DNA from: Hysterium pulicare CBS 123377 | Lineage: Eukaryota; Ascomycota; Dothideomycetes; Hysteriales; Hysteriaceae | Assembly: GCA_000467715.1 (NCBI GenBank) | Contig: AJFK01000554.1 | Location: 1 to 64,000, forward strand | DNA length: 64,000 nucleotides | Direction of reading: 5' to 3' | Shown: piece after piece, positions 33,429 through 45,804 of the stretch | Numbering within the stretch: the first letter of the stretch is position 1 | Layout of the letters: each line of letters begins with the position of its first letter | Notes under the pieces: model-generated | What the model saw: only the letters and a program-made list of their open reading frames with translations | What the model was told of the DNA's origin: nothing | The model's database searches: none | Translations under genes and position numbers: made by a program

Positions 33429-34448
33429 TCAGTAACTCTCCACCGCTTCAGCAGTACGCTTTTCATCCCTCAGATCTGGAACCCATCCTTTCGGTCGTTC
33501 ACTGCCGCGGACAGTAAGGCCGTAGAGCGCCGTTTCAACCTTTTCCACAGACTGACGCATTACAGTCATCTTCTTCTCCGCATCGTCCCCGAACTTGGAT
33601 CCTTGCGTTGGTTCAAACATCTCAAGTCGAAGGCGAAGTTCTCTCAGATCCGAAAGAACATTCCTGGGCTTTGGTTCGTTTGCTTGTTCTCGATTAGGCT
33701 CGTCTATATCCATTGAATCATCGGCTTGCTTCTGGGCGCTTGATCCTGACGCTGCCGACTGCGGCTTTGGTCGAGTCTTTCCGGCCGGCAGTTTCCCACT
33801 CGTAGCCATTGCCGTGATCGTAAACCTCATCAGCTCGCCGGTCATGTCATATATACCGAGAATGTAATCTTCAGGTGTTAGCATTACATATCCATTCTCG
33901 CCTCTCATAAGTTCGATTTCTGCCTGAGCGTCTTCGTACGAGATCAGTCGCTGAGTCTCTAGATAATGTTGGAAACTAAGAGCCTCCATAAACTCCTGGT
34001 TGCCTCCGGTAATGTTGCGGCCATAACGGTATGCATTGAGACCTTGGAGGTCGCCTGAAATATATTTGTACTGGTCGGAGATCGTTTGCCAATATTGAAA
34101 ATTATTCTTCACGGCAAAAGGAGGCAAATCTTCGTTTAGCGTGCGAACTCTGGAGGCATTGTGTTAGTATAAGGAAACAAAGAGTGCAACACTGCGTAAT
34201 CTTGCCTCTGTAGTGTGAAGATTCTATTTTCTGTCAGCAGCGAGAACCAAATGTACGGGCTAGGAGATCTACATCTTCTTGCTAGCTGCAGTGATATCTC
34301 TCGAAGTTTTTATGATTCGCTCGCGCCTGTCGTGATGTTCGTCCAATTCGGCTCGAAAGCCTTCGAACATGGTCGTAAAAGGCGAAGAAGAAGACTGATT
34401 CAGCGATTCCTCCCCCATCGCTTCCTCTACTCGGCGTTTCTTGCTCAT
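33429..34448 (-). CDS. TSNAX: Translin-associated factor X (TRAX)
   Basis: Exons 34273-34448, 34206-34223 (18 nt) and 33429-34149; 304 aa. N-terminal FEGFRAELDEHHDRRERIIK and TSRDITAASKKIIFTLQRVR match animal TRAX (RSFQQELDTRHD.., SRDITVESKRTIFLLHR). The C-terminal part has EFMEALSFQHYLETQRLISY and LTPEDYILGIYDMTGELMRF. In animals, Neurospora and others TRAX joins translin to form C3PO, an endoribonuclease acting on RNA passenger strands and tRNA processing. The catalytic-type acidic residues (E of VEAxSFQH, E/D of DYLLGxxDLTGE) are kept. The 18-nt exon supplies IFTLQR, a conserved stretch. Intron 2 is GC-AG (GCAAGA..CCAG) with a CTAAC branch site. Divergent from GPI14. Confidence 0.93.
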
Positions 34449-34761
34449 GGGTTGGGAATGTTAAGTTGCAATAACAAGAATAGCCAAGCAATCCGTCGTT
34501 GGGCACCCCTGCACAATCACGTGCATATATCCTATTTTAGGCTTAGTCTGCATTTGCCTGCACATCCGGGCTGTCTCCGCAACCCAAACATGGTCAACAT
34601 CACATATCACTTCTCTCTTTTCCCGCTTAGTCACATTTGTTTCTACGTGACATCCTGTTCGACCCTCCTTTTCTACGTCGTAGGCCTACATATTCAATCC
34701 TTTCTTTGTTCCTCTGGTTTCTAACTGTCGTTTCTTAGCGACGTGTCTCCCCCTTAATGCC
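34449..34761. promoter_or_regulatory. Divergent promoter region, TRAX / GPI14
   Basis: 313 bp between starts; T/C-rich on the GPI14 side. An out-of-frame ATG lies 5 bp ahead of the GPI14 start. Confidence 0.4.
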
Positions 34762-36237
34762 ATGGGTCAATTTTTCCAAAGCCCACGCTCCGTCTTCGCT
34801 GCTGCTTTCTTTCTCAGGATTATTCTTCTGGTCTATGGTTCTTTTCAAGATGCCTTTTCCCCTATGAAATATACCGACATTGATTATTTCGTGTTCACCG
34901 ATGCCGCCCGCTTCATCTCTTATGGACGGTCACCATATACGAGGGACACCTATCGCTACACGCCCCTTTTGGCGTGGCTTATCTACCCTACCACATGGCA
35001 TGGTTACTGGTTCTCCTTTGGCAAAGTTCTCTTTGCTCTCGGAGATGTCGTTGCGGGGTGGCTCATTTTCCTCATCCTTCGCTCCTCACGGAACATGCCC
35101 GTTGACCGAGCCTTGAAATTTGCTAGCATCTGGCTGTTGAACCCAATGGTAGCCCAGATTAGTACTAGAGGTAGCTCTGAAGGCCTTCTAGGAGTCATCG
35201 TGTCGGCTTTGCTCTGGGCCGTACTGGCAAAGCGGATTTGGCTTGCCGGATTTCTTCTCGGATTTGCTGTACATTTCAAGATATACCCGTTCATCTATGC
35301 CGCCTCTATAGTATGGTGGCTTGATGGTAGGCCAACTAAACAAAAAACTGGGTATCGAGAACCTCAATCGGAGAACTTTTCCAGTAGATTCATTGCATTC
35401 GCCAACCCTGCGCGTCTCACACTCGCCTTCTGGAGCTCCCTCACCTTCGTGGTCCTTAATGCTGCTATGCATTATATGTTAGTCATTTCCATTGCCTTAC
35501 AAAATCGAGTCATGCTAATGCCTAAGCCAGCTACGGATGGCCTTTTCTGCAGCACAGCTACTTTCATCACCTCACTCGCATTGACCATCGCCACAACTTC
35601 TCGCCCTACAATACTTTACTTTACTTGAACTCATCTCCTACTGGACAATCATCAGTGAAGCTCGAGGCGTGGGCCTTTCTTCCCCAGATCTTGTTGAGCG
35701 CTGTTACAATACCGTTGGCCCTCGCTAAGAGAGATCTTCCTTCGACTATGCTGGCGCAGACCTTCGCTTTTGTGACCTTCAACAAGGTTTGCACAAGCCA
35801 AGTGAGTTCCCTACGATTGAACTGTTATATTCGTGCTAATATCAGCAGTACTTTCTATGGTACATGATGTTTCTACCATTTTACCTCCCAGAGTCTACGC
35901 TTCTGCGAAAACCAAGAACTGGAATTATGGCTACTTTTCTATGGGTTCTTGGCCAGGTGATTATATGACTCATCATGCGTTGGAGATCGCCCTTATTGAC
36001 CTTTTCTAGGTATTGTGGCTTCAGCAAGGCTACCAGTTGGAATTTCTTGGTGTTTCCACCTTTGTCCCTGGCCTTTGGATTGCCAGCCTTCTGTTCTTCA
36101 TTGTGAATGTTTGGATACTTGGTATCATTTTAAACGACATCAAGACACAAACAACATTCACGAACCAACCGTTTCGGCGAAGAGACAATTCTAGTCGAAC
36201 AGCGTCACCAAATCTTCATAAGCAATGCCGCCATTGA
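34762..36237 (+). CDS. GPI14: GPI mannosyltransferase 1 (PIG-M/Gpi14)
   Basis: Exons 34762-35477, 35531-35801, 35849-35956, 36010-36237; 440 aa. It adds the first alpha-1,4-mannose to the GPI anchor precursor in the ER lumen, using dolichol-phosphate mannose (GT50). The lumenal DxD motif is in [20 protein letters not shown], followed by [20 protein letters not shown]. Other conserved blocks: [37 protein letters not shown], the spliced [20 protein letters not shown] followed by [10 protein letters not shown], and [20 protein letters not shown]. Many hydrophobic helices follow. The first acceptor (CTAAGCCAG) was chosen because it rebuilds the conserved YGWPFLQH block. Confidence 0.96.
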
Positions 36238-38433
36238 GTAAATGAAAAGGCCCACGCTTGCTAAAAGAGAACGGGTGTCCAAAACGGTCTGCTTTGTGGG
36301 GAAAAAGTTCTGCTTCTGCAAAAGGGCAACCCAGAACTGGGGGCAACGCTTACGACACAGAAGATCCTCGCAAGGTTTCTATTACAACCTTTCGGAGCCT
36401 ATGATACGCACACGACAACAACCTTCCAAAGAAGGCGGCTGAAATTCTAGACGAAATGCTTCGAGAAACCAAGCCAAGAGCACTCAGGCGCAAGTTTGTG
36501 CCTGATAATTGGACTCCCTAAATAGGAGTTTCAGCTTTCAAGTACGTTCGTATGGGTACAACTATACCCAAAATCTCATCCACTTACAACACCAAGGCTC
36601 CATGTTCTTCTGCAAGTTTCGCTCTTCGGACTCACTTCACCTCGCCGAGGGAGTATCGACGGGCTTTGGCACCGTAGTTTTCACCTTTTCAAACGAGAAG
36701 CCGTCGGCAGAGTCACGCTCCGAAGCAAGCCACCAAGCCGGCAATATAGCTTTCAAATTCAACTTACCAATCGGAACCAACATCATTCATTTTAATCTAC
36801 TTCAAAACCAAGTTGAAATATTGGAGTACAGATACCCGGCCAGGTTACAACGCGTGAGGCCATGCGAGTCTCAAATTGAATGAATAGGTTGCCATAGAAA
36901 AGCGGCACTTCATACAACACCATCTCACAACACGAAGTGGCAATAGAAAAGACACAGGTTTCACAGCCTATTGTAACGATTGAGTTGGACGATGTCTCAG
37001 ATCGTTAGTCCGAGTCACAGGGTATCCCCAAACACATTTGAATGGCTCACTCCTGAGTGCGCTTTTACCACCGAGTCCTTTGACCGTAGGTCGTATGCAC
37101 AGCCATCGTTCTTGGCACGAGCCCTATCCCCTCCACAAAGCCAACTACTCGGAGACCGGCCCCTGTACGATCCAACTACCCGTAGGCTTTCCAATACTTC
37201 CTCACGCAGGTACACCCGCAAGCCTGTAGGCATCTTGGCAATGGCCTAGCTCTACAGACCGTGTGACTTGCATTGCAGTGTGGGGGAGGGGTGGGCTCCG
37301 GTACCGGTACGGGTAACGTCCGCGGTCGAAGCAAGACATTCTGCATGCTCGATGGGCGTTTCGGACTGCGGGGATGGCATGTGGCATTTGAGATTTCCTT
37401 CTGTTCGAGGCGACTGATGAGTGGCTCCCCACTGCTCTACCGTCCATGCGGTATGGTTCGTACGAAGTGAGCGAATGAAGTGTCTTCTCAGCCCTCTACC
37501 ATCTTATCTTATCCCAGCTATATCTTCTCATTGGATGATTTGGGAAAATTAACCCGTTTCCTCGACTCTGCCCAAGATCAACACAGATTCGTGCCAACCT
37601 GGTGACATGGACAGTGGGTGATGCAAATTGAGAAGGTACACTTCTCACCGCAGTGTTGTCGGCTTCCTCCAGAAGCAGGGCTCAAAGTATTGGATCATAT
37701 TAACCGGTCCCATTACAGTTAGTCATTCACGATCAAGCCTTTTCGTGTCCTTATCTTGGGGTCTTCTGTCTGCATCGGACTATTATGCTGGGTTCAGATC
37801 ACTGCCCTACATCTATCCGGGGCATGGCCGTGATCTTCACAGGCCGACCTTGTGCTTGTACCACTTCCCGGGTATACTCAGAACAAGGACCGGGGGTTTC
37901 ATACGCAGCACTGCTGATAACGATATATACGGCTTCATCCTGCCAGTAGTATGATCAGATAAACCTCCTCATCGTGTAATGCTCCTTTCTTCAAAAATGT
38001 ACTCCTAAAACTTCATCTAGAATGAGCAGGATTTTCGAGCAGACAGCATCTTCAACTTCATCCTAGGTCACAGAATCATATGACCAACATTGCAGATCAG
38101 CACACAGGCCGACGACTTTCAATTATTGCTTATATCTTCACGAAGATTCTAATACACACAAGACAGACACACCCATGGCTCCAAAACCAAAATACACACA
38201 CTGAAAAGTTCCGTAACCAAATAGATTCCAACATCACGAGAATTATATAATATGAGCTTTCCCTGTCTATACTAACCGGACCGAGAACACCGATTTGAGG
38301 ATTTCCAAAACCAGACCATTCCTTTATTAAACAATAGGGTATTAAAGGATCGTAAGAATAGTCTAAGGAGTGAGGGCATATCGGACATGAAATAATAAGG
38401 TTGGCATCGAAGACGGCAGCCGATAAAGAAGGT
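36238..38433. other. Intergenic region between GPI14 and the GT2 gene
   Basis: 2.2 kb, convergent. An open frame at 36509-36883 (+) begins with TTG and has no recognisable family; others are short. Most of the right side should be the GT2 3' UTR. No repeats noticed. Confidence 0.4.
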
Positions 38434-41400
38434 TTAGAAGAGACCGAGAGCGAACTAGATAAGAGTCAGTATATGTAAGCGTTGATAAGAGTCGCAGAGA
38501 AAGACTCACCGGCAACAAGGCGTGGCAGCCAACTTGGTTAGCAATCGGCACAATAGCAGCGAAATCACTGATCATCCAGCCTCTAGGTGCATAGAGCGCG
38601 AGGTAGATCATACCACCCGCAATGGGCAGAATGAACAGATACATCCATTTGAAATCCCTGACGATGCGGTCAAGACCCACGCGGAACCCGCTCTCGGTCA
38701 ATTCCTTGGCTGTGGTGGTCCACTCCATCGGGATGCTGAGGAAATGGCACAGGATGGCTTTGAGTAGATGGTACGAGACACCGCCGAAGAAGAGCAAGAA
38801 CATAGGCGTCCATTTCGCGGTCTCGAGGAGCGAGAAAAAGAAAGTGGTTTGGCCGAGACGATGTCTTAACATGGCGTAGGCCATGGGAGAGAGCACATTG
38901 AAAATGACGGCCATACCGACAAAGATCTTCCAGGAGGTAATGTAGAACTGATCGACTTGGTCACTGAACCAACCTACGATGAGGTAGTTGGCGAGCGTAA
39001 GAGGGATGGCAGAGGCAATGGCGTAGTATGTTCCGATGTAAGCGAGAATAGTGATCTTAGACGTGACTTTGATATTGGAGGTTAAGAAGCGGAGGAAGAG
39101 GCGCGTGAAAGGTCCTCTCGTTGGCCATCTGATCAAGGGGTTGAACACCAATTCGTTACAGCCGTAGGCATACTTCTCCCATCGAGCAAGCTCATCGTAG
39201 ACTGTCAGGGAGACACCTTCTTTGAAGCCGCCGTTATGGTAAGTAGCAAGACGCACGACGAAGTTGTTCATTTGCAGACGGAGACTGACATCGAAATCCT
39301 CAGACACGTGATCTTCGGACCAGAATTTCGTGTGACCATCCTCCTGGAACGCAATGCTTTGAATGGCTTTCCAGCGGATGAAGGTGTTATGACCGACGAA
39401 GGGGGCACAGTCACCATTGCCAACAGCGAACTGAATGGACGTATAGATCAAGTTGGTGAAGTACGTGATACCGTTTTCGAAAACGTTGTTGACGACTTGC
39501 AAGATACCAGAGGCGTGTTGGAGAAGAGCGATTTCGGGGCTTTCATGCATCTCGAGCGCACCAAGGAGGAGACAATCTTCAGGAACACGTGTGTCGGAGT
39601 CGATAATCAGGATGACTTCTCCAAGACGGACGTTACCGGCAGCCCAGGTCCTGCCGCCATCCTTCTCGACCATGGTGTCGCGAGCCTGCTCGTAGAGTTC
39701 GTCTTCATCTTCAATGGTGAGTTCATCCGCGGTGCAGCCACGCTGTTGGCAGGTTTGATTAATCAGTCGCAAAGTTTCGTCCTCAACGCGGATAGAGAAG
39801 TCCAGGCAGTAATTCATGTTGGATGCTTTCTTGAATTGACCCTTCCGGAGAAAGAAGTTGGGGCTGTCCTTATCGGAAATTTGTTTCGGTCGCGAACACC
39901 ATCCGATGCCATTGAGCTCGTAGAAGGCTTTGCGGGCCTCTTGCATTTCTTCGCTGACGAGTTGCATGCCATCATCATTGACAAAGATCGACGCAGTTCC
40001 GCCATGTTCCTCATAGTGCTTGACAGCAACGAGAAGACTGGTAACCGTTGGGATAATGACACTGTCGCATGTAAGCATAGATTACTAACCGAAGCGCGAA
40101 GGTGGAGGTCATTTACCCTTTCAAACCCTCCTTGTAAACCGGCATCTGAATAGTCACATGAGGAAGTTCGAGATCAGGGTGGCGACCCGGCTTGGGCGCT
40201 TTGCCTATAGCCAGTCAGTGATGCGCAAGAGTATTATGGCAACGGATAAGGTCAATTACCTGAATAGTATACACTGTTCCCTTGTAGGCCTGAGAGGGGA
40301 CCGAACAGCTGAAAGAGGGAACCGGTGATGACGATCATGAAAAACTAGCACCCATCAGCTGAGAACTAGACAGCCACATCGCAACATGGTGTAAGAGGCA
40401 CCACTTCTCCGCCCTGTGGAGGCAGAGAAAAACGCATAATTGGTCTGCACTCACCAGTGAGAATGATGCAAAGAGCGGGATTGTCGCAACCTTCATTCAA
40501 CGTCAGTCAATCTGCATTCGTAATCATTTTACGGTCGGAGGGGATCCGAGCTTCTCCGGACGAAATACTTGTACATACCAAAGCGAATCGCAACATTTTC
40601 CCGTCTAATCGATACTCTTGAATCAACTGCAAATGCTTGTTAGCTTTTGTTGTCAGCCATGCTTGTATTAAAAATACGCACTTTTGCGAGACAGGCCATC
40701 TCGACCACCACGACAAGAACCATCGCAAGACCAACCAACATCGCATGCACAAGTAAGAAAGGCCGCTGTGGGAGTTCTCCGCCCTCCTTTTCGGGATCAT
40801 ATGCCTTATCACCCATCTCTTCGACTTCGATCGCGCGATCGATCGCGGTGATTTTTTCATTCATATCGGTCCCAATATGTTGCGAGATGGGGAAATGCGA
40901 TTGTCGGCCGCCCAATGCAGGCGTACTCAGGCCAGTCGATTGTCTGTAAGGAGACTGTGCTCCTGGATTTGGGATGTGAGAGCCCCATACAAGACCAAGA
41001 AGCCTGGTCTCGATATCCGTTCCGTGAGCAAGGATTCCAGGCACAGTATCGCCCCAAACGAGAACCAATCGCTCTTGCCTGCATAAGCAGACATAGGCAT
41101 CCCGAGTTACGTTGGACTTGCCGTCGGCAATATCCTTTATCGAATTGATGATGGGCAGAACAAATCCACGAGGATCTAGGGCAAACTCGGTCTGTAGAGG
41201 TGTAACTTGTTGGAGCAATGCGTGTGTTATTTCGGAGGACATGGTGAAGGCCACAGTCACTCCAAGCTTCTCTACCGCGGCCACAAGTTCTCGGTTCACG
41301 AACATTGGTTCCGCTGTGTAGATGCCATCTGCCCGTCTCAGGAGAACTCCAAGGTTTGCTGCTCCGCCATCGATAATACCAAACTCGTCTTCTGGAGGCT

Positions 41401-41663
41401 CCAGCCATTTTGCTTGTGAACACCTCTTGTGTAAGAACTTCACCATCTACGAACTGGTCAGTATATTTTGCACTCAATGGGTCATTTCATCAAGAAAAGT
41501 CCAGGGTACGTACTACTTCATGTCGATCACCGCCATTGGTACGACTAGATTGGATGCTGGAGGCTGAACTGTCCCGCATTGTTAGAGGTGGACGTTGTGG
41601 TGCGGTGAAGCCGTCTCTGGCAACACTGATGGAGTCACGGTCAAAACCAAGAGAAGGTGCCAT
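38434..41663 (-). CDS. Family 2 glycosyltransferase, cellulose/chitin-synthase-like membrane enzyme
   Basis: Eight exons: 41514-41663, 40682-41446, 40579-40626, 40455-40490, 40260-40344, 40117-40198, 38510-40061, 38434-38454; 912 aa. N-terminal cytosolic region (about 1-280), two membrane segments (PFLLVHAMLVGLAMVLVVVV; VATIPLFASFSLFFMIVITG), then a GT-A domain: MPVYKEGLKG, IFVNDDGMQ, EVILIIDSDTRVPED and FWSEDHVSEDFDVSLRLQ (the acidic triad region). Several helices follow to the C-terminus. The place of the processive QxxRW motif reads ELVFNPLIRW, so the Gln is not obvious. The enzyme probably polymerises a beta-glycan across the plasma membrane; product unknown. Ascomycete kin include the cellulose-synthase-like/mixed-linkage glucan group. 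Four exons are under 90 nt. Confidence 0.87.
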
Positions 41664-44141
41664 GGCAAAAGGACAGATGAGGACAGTAATGAACGAGTGT
41701 CTGGGTGGTCTGGCGGAAAAAGAGTGACCTTCGCTGACAGAGGAGCTGTCCGAATGTTCGAGGTGAAGAAAGAGAAGATTCACGGACAGCTGCTTCCCGG
41801 ATATACCACGCACGTTTTACAGATAACCTAGCGGCTCGATCTTCTGGCCCATGTTCTATTTGGCTGGGCTGAACTGATGTGCTATGACTCGGCTAGGAGC
41901 TGAGGCATGGATTAGGAGGTCTACCGCCCACGTACCGCCGATGTGGGAAGCAGGGTTCCAGAGTGTCGACAGTTTTGGCTATCCGATATCAGTCTTCTGG
42001 ACCATATCGTCAGCACGCAAGCGCCATATCTTCACCACTTCCTAAAACGATGCCACGTAGCGCTTGGCCACGCTGAAATATCTCCTTTGAGCAATAAAGT
42101 GGCTCTAGAAGGCGGCTTGGTATCGGGTGAAGCACGCCGCCTCCTCACCAGGTGCGAAGCAAAGCGAGACGATGGGGCTTCATTTCCCCAACTGAGCTCC
42201 AGACAGCTGGGCGTGAACTGAGGCTTCGGCATCTCCTGGTCTAGCCTAGGTCGCAGTGCGTATCACAAACCATGAGAAAATCTCGCAGAAAGCAAGGATA
42301 CAGGAGCAATGAGCACCACGCCAAAGTGTCGCATGGCTACGAGGACGCCACTTGACTGAATTAGAACTGCAGACATGGACAAGCTGTGCCGTGTCCATGT
42401 CGACGGCTCCAAGACAGCGAACACCTCGTTTCGAGGTGGCTAGGTGCTCTTGCGGTATGATAGACGCCGGGGATCGCTCCAGCAAAGGCAGGCGGACCAG
42501 TTTTGCCGAACAGCTTCATTAGGAAGCACACAGGCATTAGAGTGGTCGGTCCGACGCGATGGAAGTGTAGGATTCCCCTGGCAAGCCCCCACGCACTCTG
42601 GGCCAACAACCACAGCCCTGATTGAGGCGGAAGTGGCTTAAGGAGAAAAGTTGACGTTGAATGAACTGGCGATCTCTGTACTCTTGTGGCGCAACCACGG
42701 CGCTAGAGCGAGTAAATAGGGGTTCGTCCAACAAAGCCAGATTGAAACAATTTGGATAAGAGACAATCATGCCCAGAGCAGGGCGTAAAGTCAGCTCGCT
42801 CGCAACGGAGCTTGATGGACGCATCTGAGGGCAGCGCGGGAAGAATCAATATTGGTGGCTGCAGGGTTGAAAACGAGGTACACGGGCCGTGGGTGATAAA
42901 CGTCCGGATTTTCAATAATCCTCTGCATATGCACGCTTGAACAAGTGGCACCTGCGGAAGAGCCCCTGTCCTGGCATCCATCGCTGCGCTATCCCGCACC
43001 CTGGGTGCTGGCTGTGGCGGGTGCGGTGCGGTGGCGCCGGAGGGTTTCACCGTCAAGCGTTTCCGCCTTTAGGGCAGGCTTTATCCTGCAGGCCTCATCT
43101 CCACCTCATCGCGGTGGCTGCTCGCGCCAACCGCCACGGCAGACAAGGCGTCATAGAATGTACCGCGGGCTTAGCTTGCTTTGGCACGATTCCAGATGTG
43201 CGACGGGCTGGGTAGCAGTGCGACTGTTGTTGTCGGCGGTGATGGCCATGGTAGTAACGTGTGCTCAAGTGTGCAATTTGGAAGGAGCGTTGAAGGTGAG
43301 ACGGCATGCATGCTTGGGCAGCTCGACCCAGTTTGGGCGTGTACGTATCTGCACGCTGCAATGCGCCTTCTCTCCAAGTGAGCCCGGGTCTGATGCGGAA
43401 GGAAAGGTGAAGATAGGCTGCCCCAGCGACCCTGGGAACAACACCAGCCTTTGGCCCACCTAAGCGAACGCCTAGCGCGTCAGGAAACACCCCCCATGGC
43501 GGTGCTTGAGGCGCGACAAAACAGAGCACGGAAGGGTATGGGTGTCTCCGCCGCCGCCCCTGTTCGGTGTTCAGCCGCTAGAATCGCCGAATCGCGCGAA
43601 TCCCATCTTGTCCACTTCCGGTTTCAACGTGCATGCAGCCCCGTAGCGCCTGCGTCTGTGCTATCAAGCTCGTGCTCTGTGCTGCTCGCTATCCCCTTCT
43701 CAACAAATCGACGCTGCTCGATTCTGGCAGGCCCAGCCTTCAGCATTTCCCATTGTCAGCTCTCCATGTTGACGCCCTGCGCGAGTCGCTTTTGGCGGTT
43801 TCATTGCGGGTGCTGATACACAAGCCTGGCCAAGTCATTGAAAATCGGGTCGCCCATGTCCAAATCATCCAGCCATGTTTCCGGCACCTGGGATGATAAT
43901 GTGGACATAGTTCTGGATCGAGCCATATCAGAATTCCCCTATCTCCGTCATATACAGTGCAGCTCGTTGCCAGGGCTGCTGCTGCTTTCCCGTCGAATTG
44001 GGAGCTGAGATTGTCGATCCGCGGACCCAGCAAGTCCTGCAAGTATACCTGGGAGCAAATCCTCCTGCTCTTCCGTTTTTATCTTGGATAAATTCTTCAT
44101 TCACAAGGACACCTACCTGGGCGGCTCGACCTACATTCGCC
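41664..44141. promoter_or_regulatory. Long GC-rich divergent region, GT2 / GH16
   Basis: 2.48 kb between divergent starts, GC-richer than its surroundings (mainly 42.9-43.6 kb). Open frames occur on both strands there as expected from GC content, start with non-ATG codons and show no family match. It probably carries long leaders and regulatory sites for both genes. Confidence 0.4.
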
Positions 44142-45804
44142 ATGTCGAGTAGCAATTCTATCCACACCCCCAACCACTTGGGAACCAACCCATTTACAAC
44201 CCCACTCCGTCTGAGTCGAGCTCCGTCACACGATGACAGCCGACCGCACTCGTATTTTCCTTCTACTGCCATCAGTGGTGAGTTCTTCCCACTGAGCTTG
44301 TAGTGAATCTCTCTAAATTTTCCCGCAGAAATCCATCAACCCCGACGAAGGAAATTCAAGAGTGCGCGCTGGACTGAGGGCGAGTATGTTCAATAGTGCA
44401 TCTTGATCATGGTGACAGTTCTCTAATTTCTCCCCAGATACGAGAAGCCTTGGACAATTGAGAAGAACCCTCGCCGCAAGTGGGAGAGAATCATCTTTTA
44501 CGGCTCACTTGCAGCTGGATTCATTATTGGCGCAGTCATCTGCTACTTCTCATATGCTTCGGTGACAAACCATGAGGTATTATTATACATCATCCCAACT
44601 CTTCATTGTAGTTTTGCTGACTGTTAGTAGTATTGCCTAATTCTGGAGGACGACTTTAAGAACATCGACAAGGACACCTGGAGCTATGAGCTTCAAACCG
44701 GGGGATTTGGCAGTGGAACTTTTGAATGGACCACCGACGATCCGAAAAATGCATATGTTGATGAGAAAGGCCTTCATATTGTCCCCACCCTCACAACCGA
44801 GAGCACAAAGATCACCCTTGACCAGCTGTATGATGGCTACGTACTCAACCTTACCACTGATGGGACTTGTACATCCGACGATGTCACCATGTGCTCTATT
44901 CGCAGCAACAAGACTGCTGGAACCATCATTAATCCTGTCCGCAGCGCACGTCTCACAACCAAAGGCAAGAAGACCCTAAAATATGGGAAAGTTGAAGTTG
45001 TCGCAAAGATGCCCAAAGGTTCCTGGCTTTGGCCCGCCATCTGGATGATGCCTGAGCAAAATACTTACGGAGTGTGGCCTGCGTCTGGGGAGATTGACAT
45101 CGCCGAGAGCCGTGGCAACTACGGTGATGACTACACCAGTGGTGGCCGAGATGCACTCATTAGCGCACTTCATTGGGGCCCTGTCCCTGAGGCAGATGGC
45201 TTCTACAAGACATCTGGGCAGCATAAACTTCGACGAACTGATTACACGGAGTCTTTCCATACCTACGGTCTTGAGGTCAGTTCCTTTAGCGTGTTTGTAT
45301 TGGAGAACCGTATTGACCCGTCTAGTGGAGTGAAAACTACTTGTTCACCTACATTGACAGCAGACTACTGGTAAGTGCCCTTTCGCCATTCTAAATTATC
45401 TCCTAGCTGCCATGTACAGTTGGAATTTCAACGCTCCAATGCTAATAGCTCAACAGCAAGTCTTCTTTCTGAAGTTTAATGCTCATTACAAGAACATGTG
45501 GTCCAGAGGAAAGTTTGGTCAGACAATTGTCAACCACTCTGCCCTTTTCGATCCATGGTCACAAACTGGTCGCGCCAACACTCCATTTGATGAACCATTC
45601 TACCTGATTCTCAATGTTGCAGTCGGTGGGACCAATGGCTTCTTCCCCGATGGCGTTGGCAACAAACCTTGGGGTGACAAGAGTGGCATTGCTCCCAAGG
45701 AGTTCTGGGATGGCCAGCAGACGTGGTATCCCACTTGGGGAAAGGAAGATACCCGAGGCATGACGGTGAAGAGCGTCAAGATGTGGAAGGAGGGTGCATG
45801 CTAA
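44142..45804 (+). CDS. GH16 beta-glucanase/transglycosylase-like, type II membrane anchored
   Basis: Exons 44142-44277, 44329-44383, 44438-44576, 44631-45275, 45326-45370, 45457-45804; 455 aa. A basic, Ser/Pro-rich cytosolic tail precedes one membrane helix (IIFYGSLAAGFIIGAVICYF, near residues 80-100), so the enzyme should face the wall or a Golgi lumen. The GH16 part has the catalytic motif SGEIDIAESRGN with the two Glu and Asp (ExDxxE), preceded by PKGSWLWPAIWMMPEQNTYG and followed by HWGP and the spliced FHTYGLEWSENYLFTYIDSR. The C-terminal FDEPFYLILNVAVGGTNGFF and GKEDTRGMTVKSVKMW complete the jelly roll. It should cut or transfer beta-1,3 (or 1,3/1,4)-glucan. The WSENYLF block is recovered only when the intron 45276-45325 is removed. 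Confidence 0.94.

Noticed and set aside
36509-36883. Open frame of 124 codons on the plus strand
   Set aside because: Begins with TTG, contains no usable ATG near the start and no recognisable domain.
42945-43529. Overlapping open frames of 140-170 codons on both strands
   Set aside because: GC-rich DNA makes long frames by chance; the plus frame begins with GTG, and neither has family features or splice context.
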